From positions 62,001 through 126,000 of the forward strand of contig NZ_QUNI01000009.1 in the NCBI RefSeq assembly GCF_003385115.1: a stretch of DNA of 64,000 nt, read 5' to 3'. Positions 16,847-27,400 of this stretch are shown piece by piece. Positions within the stretch are counted from its first letter, which is position 1. Each line of letters opens with the position of its first letter. This DNA comes from Flavobacterium aquicola (GTDB taxonomy: Bacteria > Bacteroidota > Bacteroidia > Flavobacteriales > Flavobacteriaceae). The notes beneath the pieces were generated by a model. The model searched no databases. It had not been told where the DNA came from and saw only the letters and a list, made by a program, of their open reading frames with translations. The translations under genes were made by a program, and so were the position numbers.

Positions 16847-19246
16847 TTATTTTACCCACTCCGTTTTGAAAGTGGTTTTTCCGTTTAACGGATTTGATGC
16901 TGTTTCAAAATTGTTACCTTTTTTGACAACTTTAATAGTCTGTACAGCATCGCCTTCTGGTAAGAAAACTTTAGCTTCAGCTGTTGTTGCAGCATCAGAA
17001 GCATACACTTTTAATGTCAATTTGCTCCAATCCATATCTTTGGTAGACTGAGCCAATCCAATATGAGGAAGTGCAGTTCCGTCTTTTACTAAAACTACGA
17101 TTGGCACTTCGCCTGCCTGAATTTTATGCCATCCGCCTTGGTATACTTTTTTAGTCTGGTAATCAATCCAAGTTCCTGCTGGAAGATAAACGTCTCTCTC
17201 AGTAACTTCTTCAAAAAGTGGCGCTACTAAAATACTTGAACCAAATAAATACTCATTATCTACTAACCAAGCTCCTGGATCATTTGGATATTCCAAGAAC
17301 AAAGCACGCATCATCGGCAGTCCTTTTTGAGAACTTTCTTTAGCCTGAGCGTAGATATACGGCATTAATTCGTAACGCATATTATCTGCTTTTCTAAATC
17401 CTTCCAAGAAGTCTTTGCTGTATAACCAAGGTTCGCGCGGAGGCTCACCGTGGCTTCTTACGTGTGAAGTAAACATTCCGAACGGAGCCCATCTTCTGTA
17501 TAAATTCTCTGGAGATTTTGTTGCAAATCCTCCCACATCATGACTCCAGAAACTGAAACCGCTTAATCCTAATGAAAGTCCGCCTCTTAATTCGGCTGAC
17601 ATTGCTCCATTTGAAGTTTCGGCATCACCACCCCAATGCAATGGGTAACGCTGGCTTCCTGCCCATGTGCTTCTTGCCCAAATTAAAGTATAACCTTTTT
17701 CTTTTTGAGTAAGTTCGGCAACTGCTTTGTTGTAACGCAATGGGTATAAATTATGCTCGTAAAAACCTGTACGCCCAGAATGATAGATTCCTTCTGGTGG
17801 TGCAGCTTCTCCAAAATCTACTTTGAAAACAGAAACTCCCTGATCAAATAATTTTTTCAGTTTTCCTTGGTACCAGCTAACTGTTTCAGGGTTTGAAAAA
17901 TCCAGCACAGCATCTTCATAAGGAAGATTTCCTTTGCGGTCTCTTACTGCCAGGTTTTTGTCCATGATTTCATTGAACAAGGTGTTTTTTGGAGTAAAAT
18001 ATGGTAACTGCCAAAGACAAACATGGTATCCGTCGTCTTTCAAATCAGACATCATTTTTTGTGCATCAGGGAAACGGGATTTTGCAAACTCGTAGTTATT
18101 TCTCCAGTCTACATCAAACCAGCCTGTATCAAAGTGAATTACGTCAGTTGGGATTTTGTATTTACGTAAATCTCTGGCAACATCACGGCCTTCTTTTTCA
18201 GAGAAATAAGTAATACGGCTCATCCAGAAACCAAATGACCAAAGCGGAGGCATTGCTGCTTTTCCTGTTAAATTAGTGTACTCATCAAGAATTTCTTTTG
18301 GTTCACCAATGAAGAAAAACAAATCGGCTTCGTCGTCACCAATGTACATTTCATTGGCACTACCAAAATATCTTCCAAAGTCAACTGTAATAGGTGTTGA
18401 ATGATGCATGAAAACTCCATAACCACGGCTGCTCATATAAAACGGAACTGGTTTGTACATCGTTTCGTTCTGAATACCATTTGCATCATCTGTCCATAAA
18501 ACTACTTTTTGACCACGTTTGTTGAATTGAGTGAAAGACTCACCACAACCAAATATTTTTTCGTCCGGCTCTAAGCTGAAAGCAGCTCCCATACTTCTAG
18601 AATAATCGCTGTTTCTGCGTACATATGAAAACGGAAGTGATGGTGTATAACCGTTTGCGAAATCAGAATTATGAAGTGTACTTGTTAGCAGTTTCCCTTT
18701 TTCGTCATAAATTTTTACGTGCCATGGTTTTGACAAAATTTCAACAGAACCATGTTTACTCGTGTATTTATATCCTCCTTCAATTTTGGAAGATTTCCAT
18801 AATTCAGGGTGATTCGGAGCAACTCCGTTAATCAGCATCAATGATTCTTTTTGTGGACGAAATTGTGGTCCTGAAGTGGTTTTGATACGGATAGAACGAT
18901 CCGACACAAACTGAATTTCAAAAGGTAATTCAGGAGAAACTTCGTATTCTGTCGTTGGAAATTCATTAGCAGGAACAACACCCGGCTTCATCATCATATT
19001 GTTGAAAGCCTGACGTGTCTGGTAATTGTAACGCAGGTATTTTATAGTTCCTTTTCCTGTTGCAGGATCGAAACTTGCCAACTCATCAGCAAAATAAAAG
19101 GTGTTCAAATAATTCTCAAAATCTTTGCTGACATCTATTGGAGCGTTTAACACATCCGCATTCTGGATTTGTGCCGAAGCTTTTGGTGAAAGCAGCAAAC
19201 CAAAGCCCATAAAAAGCGATAAGGAAGCTAACTGTATTTTCTTCAT
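16847..19246 (-). CDS. GH31 alpha-xylosidase (periplasmic)
   Basis: This 799-residue protein has a signal peptide (MKKIQLASLSLFMGFGLLLSPKASAQ). The N-terminal beta-sandwich is followed by the GH31 barrel, with nucleophile D477 in FKVDFGE and acid/base D541 in HWGGDAE; the spacing of 64 is normal for the family. The KVDFGE form and GFWMSRITYFS resemble YicI-type alpha-xylosidases rather than alpha-glucosidases. The enzyme would remove the alpha-1,6-xylose from the non-reducing end of xyloglucan oligosaccharides, the obligatory step before each GH3 cut. The gene follows GH2 by 30 nt. The released xylose feeds xylA/xylB at the head of the same transcript. Confidence 0.9.
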   Translation of the reverse strand: MKKIQLASLSLFMGFGLLLSPKASAQIQNADVLNAPIDVSKDFENYLNTFYFADELASFDPATGKGTIKYLRYNYQTRQAFNNMMMKPGVVPANEFPTTEYEVSPELPFEIQFVSDRSIRIKTTSGPQFRPQKESLMLINGVAPNHPELWKSSKIEGGYKYTSKHGSVEILSKPWHVKIYDEKGKLLTSTLHNSDFANGYTPSLPFSYVRRNSDYSRSMGAAFSLEPDEKIFGCGESFTQFNKRGQKVVLWTDDANGIQNETMYKPVPFYMSSRGYGVFMHHSTPITVDFGRYFGSANEMYIGDDEADLFFFIGEPKEILDEYTNLTGKAAMPPLWSFGFWMSRITYFSEKEGRDVARDLRKYKIPTDVIHFDTGWFDVDWRNNYEFAKSRFPDAQKMMSDLKDDGYHVCLWQLPYFTPKNTLFNEIMDKNLAVRDRKGNLPYEDAVLDFSNPETVSWYQGKLKKLFDQGVSVFKVDFGEAAPPEGIYHSGRTGFYEHNLYPLRYNKAVAELTQKEKGYTLIWARSTWAGSQRYPLHWGGDAETSNGAMSAELRGGLSLGLSGFSFWSHDVGGFATKSPENLYRRWAPFGMFTSHVRSHGEPPREPWLYSKDFLEGFRKADNMRYELMPYIYAQAKESSQKGLPMMRALFLEYPNDPGAWLVDNEYLFGSSILVAPLFEEVTERDVYLPAGTWIDYQTKKVYQGGWHKIQAGEVPIVVLVKDGTALPHIGLAQSTKDMDWSKLTLKVYASDAATTAEAKVFLPEGDAVQTIKVVKKGNNFETASNPLNGKTTFKTEWVK

Positions 19247-19276
19247 TGTGTTTATTTTTGGTTATTAGTTAAATAT

Positions 19277-21763
19277 TTATTTTGCTGTAATTATAATTGT
19301 TTTCTGTTTTAATCCGTTTGCTTGGGCTGTTAATTCAATTTTACCGCTTTTAGCAGCAGACTGAACAACGACTAAACATTTTCCGTTAAGGGCAGTGTGT
19401 TTTGAACCTTTGTACGATTCGTGACTTACCGGATCACCGCTGCATACTCCCACAATTTTTCCGTTTCCTTTTAATGAAAACTGAATTTCGTTATTTGCTT
19501 TTGGCGAAAGCACGCCATTGGCATCAGTAATATCGACCGTTATAAAAGACAAATCATATCCATCCGCTTTTATTGTGCTTCTGTCGGCTGTTAATTTTAA
19601 TTGAGAAGAATTTCCAGCAGTTTTTATTTCAGATTCTAAAACTGTTTTTCCGTTTTTGCGCGAAACTGCTTTTAAAGTTCCTGCCTGAAAAGGAATTCTC
19701 CACATTACATGCAGATCATCTCCTTTTTTGCTTCGGGTTCCAACTGATTTTCCGTTTAAGAATAATTCAACCTCATCAGCATTATTATAATATGCCCAAA
19801 CATCTACATTTTGACCTTCTGTCCAATTCCAATGCGGGAAAATATGAAGGACGGTTTTGTTCGTCCATTCGCTTTGGTACATATAATAAACATCTTTTGG
19901 GAAACCTGCCAAATCTACAATTCCGAAATACGAACTGATTGACGGCCACTCATAAGGCGTTGGCTCTCCTATATAATCGAAACCAGTCCAAATGTACATT
20001 CCGGAAAGAAAATCGTGTTTTTTAATCACTTTCCAAGTCGCTTCATGTGTTGAACCCCAAGGAGTCTGAACCTGATCATAAGCTGATACGGTATTGTCTG
20101 GATTTCCTTCGGTAAATTTTTTATCCCAGCGTACCGGCCATTTCTTATTGACATCTGAAACGGCATCATAATAGCCGCGAGTTTCTAGAGCCGAAGTAGT
20201 TTCAGCACCTATAAAAGGAACATTTGGAAAATTTTTTTGATGATGTTCAAATGTCTGATGGGCGTAATTGTAACCGATAATATCCAAAGCTCCCGAAGCT
20301 GCTATTTTATTGAAATAGGTATCGTTTTTTTCAAACTGCAGTGTTACCTCATCAATTTTCATATTAACGGCAGGATTCATTGCTGCTGTTACTAATCTTG
20401 TGGTGTCCAGTTTTTTTACAATTGCTGACAATTCTTTGGCAATAACCGGCCCTTCATCACTCCATTGTTCTGGAATTTCGTTTCCGATACTCCACATAAA
20501 GATGCTTGGATGATTTCGGTCACGAAGAATCTGATCCTGTAAATCTCTAACATGCCATTTATCCCAGTCTACACTGTAATCGAATTTATTTTTTGCTTTT
20601 TTCCACATGTCAAAAGCTTCATCCATAACGATGAAACCCATTTTGTCACATAGGTCTAAAAGCTCTGGTGCAGGAGGATTGTGCGAAGTTCTGATTCCGT
20701 TCACTCCCATTTCTTTCAGAATTTCCAACTGGCGCTCAATTGCTCTAGTGTTGATTGCCGAACCCAATGGTCCTAAATCATGATGCATACAGACACCTTT
20801 GATTTTGACTTGTTTTCCGTTTAAAAGAAAGCCTTTGTTTAGATCAAATTTGAAATATCTGATTCCGAAGCTGGTCTTATATTCGTCAACAATTTTGTTA
20901 TCAATGCTGATTGTGGTAACCGCAGTGTACAGTTCCGGTTTTTCGTCAGACCATAAAATCGGGCTGTTAACAATTAAGTCTTGATTGAGAACCTGATTTG
21001 CATTTGCTGCAATTGTTATATTTTGGGTAACCGAAGTTACTTTAGTATCATTTTTGAAAATAGCCGTAGTGACTATCGCATTTTTGGAAACTGAATTTTG
21101 ATTTTTAACTGCAGTTTCAATTTTTACCGAAGCTTTATCGGCAGTAACTTTTGGGGTTGTAATGTATGTTCCCCACTGGTCAACATGTAATTTATCGGTT
21201 GTTTCTAACCATACGTTTCTAAATATTCCTGAACCGGAATACCAGCGTGAATTAGGCTGTTTTGAATTGTCAACTTTAACGATAATTTCATTGGTTTTAT
21301 CTCCGTAATTTAAATAAGGAGAAAGGTCGTATTGAAAACCAATATAACCATTTGGTCGTTTCCCAAGATAATGTCCGTTAATCCAGACTTGGCTGTTTTT
21401 ATACACTCCGTCAAAAACGATCGCCGTGATTTTTTCTTTGTTTTCTAAAGCAACTTTAAACGTTTTTTTATACCATCCCAATCCTCCGTTAAGAGCGCCT
21501 CCGCCATATCCGGCAGCGCTTTTTTCATCAAATTTACCTTCGATACTCCAATCGTGCGGCAAGTTTAATGTTCTCCAAGCTGTAGAGCTGTTAATAGTAT
21601 CTTTATCTTTTATACTGTCGTTCAAATGAAAACTCCAACCTAAATTGAATGCCGTTTTTCTGGAATTGCAAATAGTTTCTTTTTCTTTCCCAGTATACGA
21701 CATTACTAGGACTGTAATTCCCAATAGTGACAACACTTGTATAAAATTGCGTATATTTTTCAT
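19277..21763 (-). CDS. GH2 beta-galactosidase (periplasmic, DUF4982-type)
   Basis: This 828-residue protein starts with a hydrophobic signal (about residues 10-24). The sugar-binding jelly roll (LPHDWSIEG, GGLGWYKKTF, NSRWYSGSGIFRNVWL), an Ig-like domain and the GH2 barrel follow. The barrel carries acid/base E429 in SIGNEIPE and nucleophile E521 in IGAETTS. The C-terminus has the extra Ig-like modules (DEVELFLNGKSVG; VDITDANG) of DUF4982-type beta-galactosidases. In this locus it would remove galactose from xyloglucan L side chains after GH95 has taken off fucose. A 203-nt gap with a large hairpin separates it from the upstream lipoprotein gene. Confidence 0.88.
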   Translation of the reverse strand: MKNIRNFIQVLSLLGITVLVMSYTGKEKETICNSRKTAFNLGWSFHLNDSIKDKDTINSSTAWRTLNLPHDWSIEGKFDEKSAAGYGGGALNGGLGWYKKTFKVALENKEKITAIVFDGVYKNSQVWINGHYLGKRPNGYIGFQYDLSPYLNYGDKTNEIIVKVDNSKQPNSRWYSGSGIFRNVWLETTDKLHVDQWGTYITTPKVTADKASVKIETAVKNQNSVSKNAIVTTAIFKNDTKVTSVTQNITIAANANQVLNQDLIVNSPILWSDEKPELYTAVTTISIDNKIVDEYKTSFGIRYFKFDLNKGFLLNGKQVKIKGVCMHHDLGPLGSAINTRAIERQLEILKEMGVNGIRTSHNPPAPELLDLCDKMGFIVMDEAFDMWKKAKNKFDYSVDWDKWHVRDLQDQILRDRNHPSIFMWSIGNEIPEQWSDEGPVIAKELSAIVKKLDTTRLVTAAMNPAVNMKIDEVTLQFEKNDTYFNKIAASGALDIIGYNYAHQTFEHHQKNFPNVPFIGAETTSALETRGYYDAVSDVNKKWPVRWDKKFTEGNPDNTVSAYDQVQTPWGSTHEATWKVIKKHDFLSGMYIWTGFDYIGEPTPYEWPSISSYFGIVDLAGFPKDVYYMYQSEWTNKTVLHIFPHWNWTEGQNVDVWAYYNNADEVELFLNGKSVGTRSKKGDDLHVMWRIPFQAGTLKAVSRKNGKTVLESEIKTAGNSSQLKLTADRSTIKADGYDLSFITVDITDANGVLSPKANNEIQFSLKGNGKIVGVCSGDPVSHESYKGSKHTALNGKCLVVVQSAAKSGKIELTAQANGLKQKTIIITAK

Positions 21764-21880
21764 TCAATAAAAATTATAATGTCTTAAATATAATTAAAGT
21801 GTAAACAACTACCTACCAATAAATTAAATTATTTTTTAATCTTTATTTAATTTTTAAATACCTGTTTTTTTGAATATGCA

Positions 21881-21916
21881 ATCAAGAGCTGTAGTATTTG
21901 ACTACTAGCTCTTGAT
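21881..21916 (-). other. intergenic hairpin separating binding/import genes from enzyme genes
   Basis: The arms ATCAAGAGC/GCTCTTGAT plus TAGTA/TACTA form a 14-bp stem with a 2-nt bulge. The hairpin sits in the 203-nt gap between the SGBP-like gene and GH2. No U-run follows on the minus strand and no TAnnTTTG promoter is visible in the gap. It marks the boundary between susCD-SGBP and the glycosidase block. Confidence 0.55.
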
Positions 21917-21966
21917 AATGCATAATTCTTACATGGTATCTATTCAAAACTAGATTAGTATTGAAT

Positions 21967-22833
21967 TTATTTCACCACATAATGATAAATCATATAATCT
22001 TTATCTGCTCTGATGGCAATGATAGCCAAAGTGGTTTCAGTAAGTTCTACAATTTGTACATTTGTAAAGCTAAATGAAGTACTAAAATAACTTGCTTCAT
22101 TTGGATGTAACATTTCTGTTCCTCCATTAAAACCGATTCTGTCATTTTTTGAACCCTCTGTCAAGCTAAGATTGAATGTTCCTGTTTTAGTTTGTTGTAC
22201 AGTACTTCCGATTGTTGGATCTGTTTGTTTTACTGAAACATTATAACCTCCATCAAGATCAAAAGTAACTTCGCCCCAATCTTTGTTTTCTAGACCTGCC
22301 CAAGAAATATCAGAAAGAATTGGCCACCAACCATGACCATTTGTTTCAATATTTTCATATGATGCTGGTTTCCCAATAAATTCCAAAGGTGCAGTCATAT
22401 ACAGAACCCATGTTTTACCATTAACTCCGTTGGTTAGTAAATTCCATCTTGGATCGTTAAATAAACTTGTATCATTTTTTTCAACTGTTATTACTTTAGT
22501 AGAAGTTACTGAACCACCTTGTCCAAAAACCGTAAGACTAACATTATATGTGCCAGCAAATGGCAACGAAATAGTAGTCTCACTCAAATTAGAATGCCCT
22601 ATCTCATTGCCTTTGCTATCAGTATAGCTCCAATAAGGAATAATATCCGGCGTTAAGTTTTTTAACTTTATAACATTCCCTCCAGGATTAGTTACAAAAT
22701 CCTGAGTAACATCAAAAGATATATCCGATTTATCGATCGTATCGTCTAAAGAATAAGTATCAGGCGAACAAGATGATACCAGTAGTACCATCGACATCAA
22801 AAATGATGCAATTAATAATTTAGTCTTTTTCAT
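21967..22833 (-). CDS. PKD-like lipoprotein, putative surface glycan-binding protein
   Basis: The 288-residue product has a clear lipoprotein signal (LLVSSC, Cys22) with acidic residues soon after it (SPDTYSLDD), as in surface-exposed Bacteroidota lipoproteins. A PKD/Ig-like domain spans about residues 60-120 (WSYTDSKGNEIG, FAGTYNVSLTVFGQGG). The C-terminal half is a beta-rich domain I do not recognise, with exposed aromatics (GHGWWPILSDISWAGLENKDWG). Its position directly after susD is where surface glycan-binding proteins are normally encoded. Binding of xyloglucan is inferred from position only; no catalytic motif was seen. Confidence 0.65.
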   Translation of the reverse strand: MKKTKLLIASFLMSMVLLVSSCSPDTYSLDDTIDKSDISFDVTQDFVTNPGGNVIKLKNLTPDIIPYWSYTDSKGNEIGHSNLSETTISLPFAGTYNVSLTVFGQGGSVTSTKVITVEKNDTSLFNDPRWNLLTNGVNGKTWVLYMTAPLEFIGKPASYENIETNGHGWWPILSDISWAGLENKDWGEVTFDLDGGYNVSVKQTDPTIGSTVQQTKTGTFNLSLTEGSKNDRIGFNGGTEMLHPNEASYFSTSFSFTNVQIVELTETTLAIIAIRADKDYMIYHYVVK

Positions 22834-22855
22834 TTTTTTTAAATTTTAGTTAAAA

Positions 22856-24433
22856 TTACCAACCAGCATTTTGTTTTAAAACTCCTCCAGACAAAGTAAT
22901 TTGTGTATTAGGGATTTGCTGCAATCCTTGAGTAGCTTGTATTTTAGCTGCCGAAATTGTTTTTGTACCAGCAACACCGCCACTTAGCAAAGTTGTAGTT
23001 TCTGCAATAGTTGAAGATGCTACACCAATACCTTGACGCAATAAATCATAATATCTAATTCCTTCAAGGGCAAATTCTAAATGTCTTTCTTTCAGTATAT
23101 TAGTTTGATTTACTGGAAGAGTTACAAAACTAGCTTTATAGGCTCTTTGTCTAACCTGATCAAAATAAGATTGAGCATTACCACTTCCTAATTCAGCAGC
23201 CATTAATAAAACATCAGCATATCTCATTACAGTATAATCCTGGAATTGACTAATATCCCAAAACGCACTCCCCATCGCAATTGGAAGCTCTACTCCAGCT
23301 TCATTAATCATCGGTGAATATTTTTTGTTATAATATCCTGTATATTCACGCTGGCTATTAATCTTATCAAATGGAATACTTTCTTCCTCAATTCCAATTA
23401 CAGTTGCAGCTCTTCTTGTATCATTGGCATTGTAAGCGTCCCATAATTTCGAGTTAACTGTCACTCCCCATCCATGAGCATACGGGAAAGAAGAAAACTC
23501 TCTCATTCCAAACATAACCATCCATGCATTACCATCAGTATTTCCGTTATAATCACTAGTGTATGTATATTTTATAGAAAATACATTTTCTTTATTACTT
23601 TCTCCTGCATATTTATTACCAGAAGCTGCTGGCCATAATGTTGAGAAATCATCCACCAAACCATGTCCGCTAGAAGTGATAACATCTTCTAAGTGTCCTA
23701 AGGCTTGAGGTTTAGTTACAACACCTGCTAAGTCAGTTTTCCCATAATAACCTGTGTAATATAAAAATACTCGGCCTAATAAAGATTTTGCTGCCCATTT
23801 TGTAGCATGTCCATTAACTGTAGCGCTATATGCTACGGCAGGCAGATTGTTTGAAGCAAAAACTAAATCTTCAGCAATAACTTTATAAACCGCCTCTGGA
23901 TCCGATTGCGGGATATTTTCAGAAGAAGGAACTGTCAATAAAGGAATATTACCCCATATGCGTACCATTTCAAAATAAATATAGGCTCTAATAAATTTAG
24001 TTTCGGACTCATACGTATTTCTTAAAGCTGTATCTCCTTTCCAATCAATTTGATCCATTTTCATCAAGAAAACATTACAACGATAAATCGCTTTATAATA
24101 TGCAATCCAGTTATTATTCAGCAAATCTACATCTGAAGGAGAGCGTGCAGGGTCAAATTCATCTATAAGTGCATAATTGTATCCATCTGAAGCTCCAGTT
24201 CCCCCGAAACAATCATCAGACATCACTTCACTCATCACTGGAACACCAACACCACCGCTAGTTCCCGTCGCAACCTGCAATCCATCATAACACCCTACTA
24301 ATGCAGAATTAGCATCAGCCGTAGTTTTGTAAAAATTCGTATCTGTTTGGTCAACAATAGGTTCTGTTTCTAAACTACAAGAACTTAGACACAATAAACT
24401 CAAACAGAAAATATATAGATATGTATTTTTCAT
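22856..24433 (-). CDS. SusD/RagB-family outer-membrane lipoprotein
   Basis: This 525-residue lipoprotein (signal ending LCLSSC) has the SusD layout: an N-terminal SusD-like segment with TPR helices (FIRAYIYFEMVRIWGNIPLL) and a C-terminal RagB/SusD region (YADVLLMAAE, RHLEFALEGIRYYDLLRQG). SusD proteins cap the SusC barrel and bind oligosaccharide at the cell surface. The gene lies 11 nt after susC. Xyloglucan oligosaccharide as ligand is inferred from the downstream enzymes. Confidence 0.93.
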   Translation of the reverse strand: MKNTYLYIFCLSLLCLSSCSLETEPIVDQTDTNFYKTTADANSALVGCYDGLQVATGTSGGVGVPVMSEVMSDDCFGGTGASDGYNYALIDEFDPARSPSDVDLLNNNWIAYYKAIYRCNVFLMKMDQIDWKGDTALRNTYESETKFIRAYIYFEMVRIWGNIPLLTVPSSENIPQSDPEAVYKVIAEDLVFASNNLPAVAYSATVNGHATKWAAKSLLGRVFLYYTGYYGKTDLAGVVTKPQALGHLEDVITSSGHGLVDDFSTLWPAASGNKYAGESNKENVFSIKYTYTSDYNGNTDGNAWMVMFGMREFSSFPYAHGWGVTVNSKLWDAYNANDTRRAATVIGIEEESIPFDKINSQREYTGYYNKKYSPMINEAGVELPIAMGSAFWDISQFQDYTVMRYADVLLMAAELGSGNAQSYFDQVRQRAYKASFVTLPVNQTNILKERHLEFALEGIRYYDLLRQGIGVASSTIAETTTLLSGGVAGTKTISAAKIQATQGLQQIPNTQITLSGGVLKQNAGW

Positions 24434-24444
24434 TATTTTATTTA

Positions 24445-27400
24445 TTAAAGTTTAACATTTAATCCCATCATGAATGTTCTTGGTCTTGGATAGTATCCTA
24501 CATCAACACCCGAAGAAAATCTTTGATCATTATTTGAGGAACCAAATCCTATTTCAGGATCCATACCATTATACTTAGTAAAAGTATATAGATTTAATGC
24601 TGAAAAGTAAAGTCTAAATTGGCTTGCAAAAAATGGTTTTCCTAGTTTCAATTTTGCAAAATCATACCCTATTGTAACTGTACTAATTCTCAAGAAATCC
24701 CCATTCTTAATATATAAATCTGAAAACTGAGTGAAGTTTCTATTATCTTCAGTAACTCTCGGCATTGAATTTGAAGAACCTTCACCATGCCAACGACTCA
24801 ATATTTCACTTGTATAGTTGCCATAAGCTCCTGTTTGATTTCTATAAGACTGCACAATTTGATTTCCAGCTACACCATTTGCCATAACTACAAAATCAAA
24901 AGCTTTATAATTTGCTGCTAAAGAAAAACCATAAGTAAAATCTGCATTAGGCTTTCCAATTTCCGTCTTATCCAAAGTATCAATTTTATCATCTCCATTA
25001 AGATTTTGATAAATAATATCTCCAGGAGACGCACTAGGCTGTAATACTACACCGTTTGCTGATTTGTAGTTATCAATTTCTGCTTGATTTTGAAAAACAC
25101 CTCCTGTTTTATATCCCCAAAAATATCCTAAAGGATGACCATTTTCTGCTCTATAAAATTCGCCGGCATTATCGTAAAGTTCATTACTAAGTCCGTGAAT
25201 AATGCCATCTTCTGTTGGTATTTTTCCAACTTTGTTTTCATTATAAGCACCATTTGCACTAACACTATAATTAAATTCTCCAATTTTATTCTGATACTGC
25301 AATGATAATTCTAAACCTTTATTAACTACATCTCCTCCATTAATATAAGGTGCATCAGCACCGGCAGTAGCCAATACTGGTGCTAAAATTATCCAATCTT
25401 TATTGGTTTTTTGATACGCATCAAAAGTAACACTTAAGGCATTGTCTAAGAATTTAGCATCGAAACCTAAATCTATTTGTTCTGAGGTTTCCCATTTTAA
25501 GTCTGGATTTGCTAATCTATTAGGGTAAGCACCCGGTGTAAGAACACCTTCCTTATCTCCGTATATATAATTAGTGTAATCTGTTTTTATTGGTGATAAA
25601 TATTGAAAAGGCCTTGCATTTTGATTTCCAACCTGTCCCCAGCTTGCTCTTACTTTAAGAAAGTTTATAGCTTTTGAGTTTTTCAAAAATGCTTCGTTTG
25701 ACACAACCCAACCAGCAGATACTGAAGGAAAATAACCCCATTGATTTTCCTTAGAAAAAATAGAAGAACCGTCCATTCTAAAAGTTGCATTAATTAAATA
25801 CGTTTCTTTAAAATCGTAATTCAATCTTCCATAATAAGACATTCTTTTAGTCTCTTCTTTTGCACCGCGAATTGCTATTTTGGATCCATCTTTATTAGTA
25901 GTATTATTTATCCAAGCGTGATCTAAATCACTATATACAGCATCCGTATTACTACTGCTCATAGAAGTTCCATCGTAATTAATCGACGATGTACCTAACA
26001 TAGTTTCAAAATGATGATTCTCGGCAACTTTAAATTTATAAGTTGCTAAATTGTCCCAAGTAAGTGTTTTACCCTTATTCATGCTTTGAAAGACTTTGTC
26101 AAATCTGCTAAATGCATAAATTGACAACTGATATTCAGGAGAATACGAATGATTTTCACCAGCATAATAATCAAGACCTAAAGTGGTCTTAAATGTCAAA
26201 TTTTTGATCGGCTCAATCTGTAAATAAACATTCCCCAATAATTTTTGGTTATTACTTTCATTCTGATTATTATAGACCATTGTTGCGTATGGATTTGCAA
26301 CACCTGCTAACCAAGGTTCAGTACTATTAGTTGTGTCAAAATAATCCCCATTGTCATCATACATTGGTAATAATGGAGTTGTTTGAAAAGAACTTCTTAA
26401 AGAATTATTATATTGATTACCAACACCAATACCGTTTTTATTAATATAAGCAAAGCTTACGTTTTCCCCTAAAGTAACTACATCCTTATATAATTTATGT
26501 TCTGAATTGAATCTAAAATTATAGCGCTCATAATTTGATAAATCTTTACCTCCCACAACTCCTTCTTGCCCTAAATAAGACAATGATGTTGAATAAACAG
26601 AATTATCTGATCCTCCTGAAGCACCGAATGCAAAATTTTTAGTAGCTGCATTGTCAACTAACATTTTGTCCATCCAATTAGTACCTTTACCTAAGGTTGC
26701 AATTTGAGCATTTGTAAAATAAGGAGCTTTACCTGAGTTTACTGAGGCTTCATTTAAAATAGTAGCATATTCTGTCGCATCTAGCAAATCAACTTTTCTA
26801 GCTACAGATTGAATACCATAATATTGATCAAAAGTGATTTTACCTGCAGAACCGCGTTTCCCTTTCTTCGTTGATACCAAGATAACTCCATTAGAAGCCT
26901 GCGAACCATAAATAGCTGCAGAAGCGGCATCTTTTAAAACAGAAATAGATTCAATATCTGAATTGCTTAAATAAGATATATCACTAGTAAGAATTCCGTC
27001 TACAACATACAGAGGAGTACTTCCTCCAGTAGAACCAACTCCCCTAATAACCACATTTAAACCTTCTCCAGGCTGCCCTGAAGTAGAAGTAATTTGTAGC
27101 CCAGCAGCTTGTCCTTGAAGTGCCTGAAGTGCATTGGTAGTATTTGTTTTTGCAAGAGATTCACCAGTAACCTGAGTAACCGCATTTGTTACCAACTTTT
27201 TCTTCATCGAACCATAACCTATAACCACAACTTCCTTAAGGTCAGCTACTTCTGTCTGAAGCGAAACATTGATTGTATTTTGATTTCCGAGTGTGATGCG
27301 TTGAGTTCTAAACCCCATAAAACTGAATACAAGTACATCTCCAGTTTTTGCTTCTAAAGTAAATTTTCCATCGAAATCTGTTGACGCAGCCTTTTTTGTT

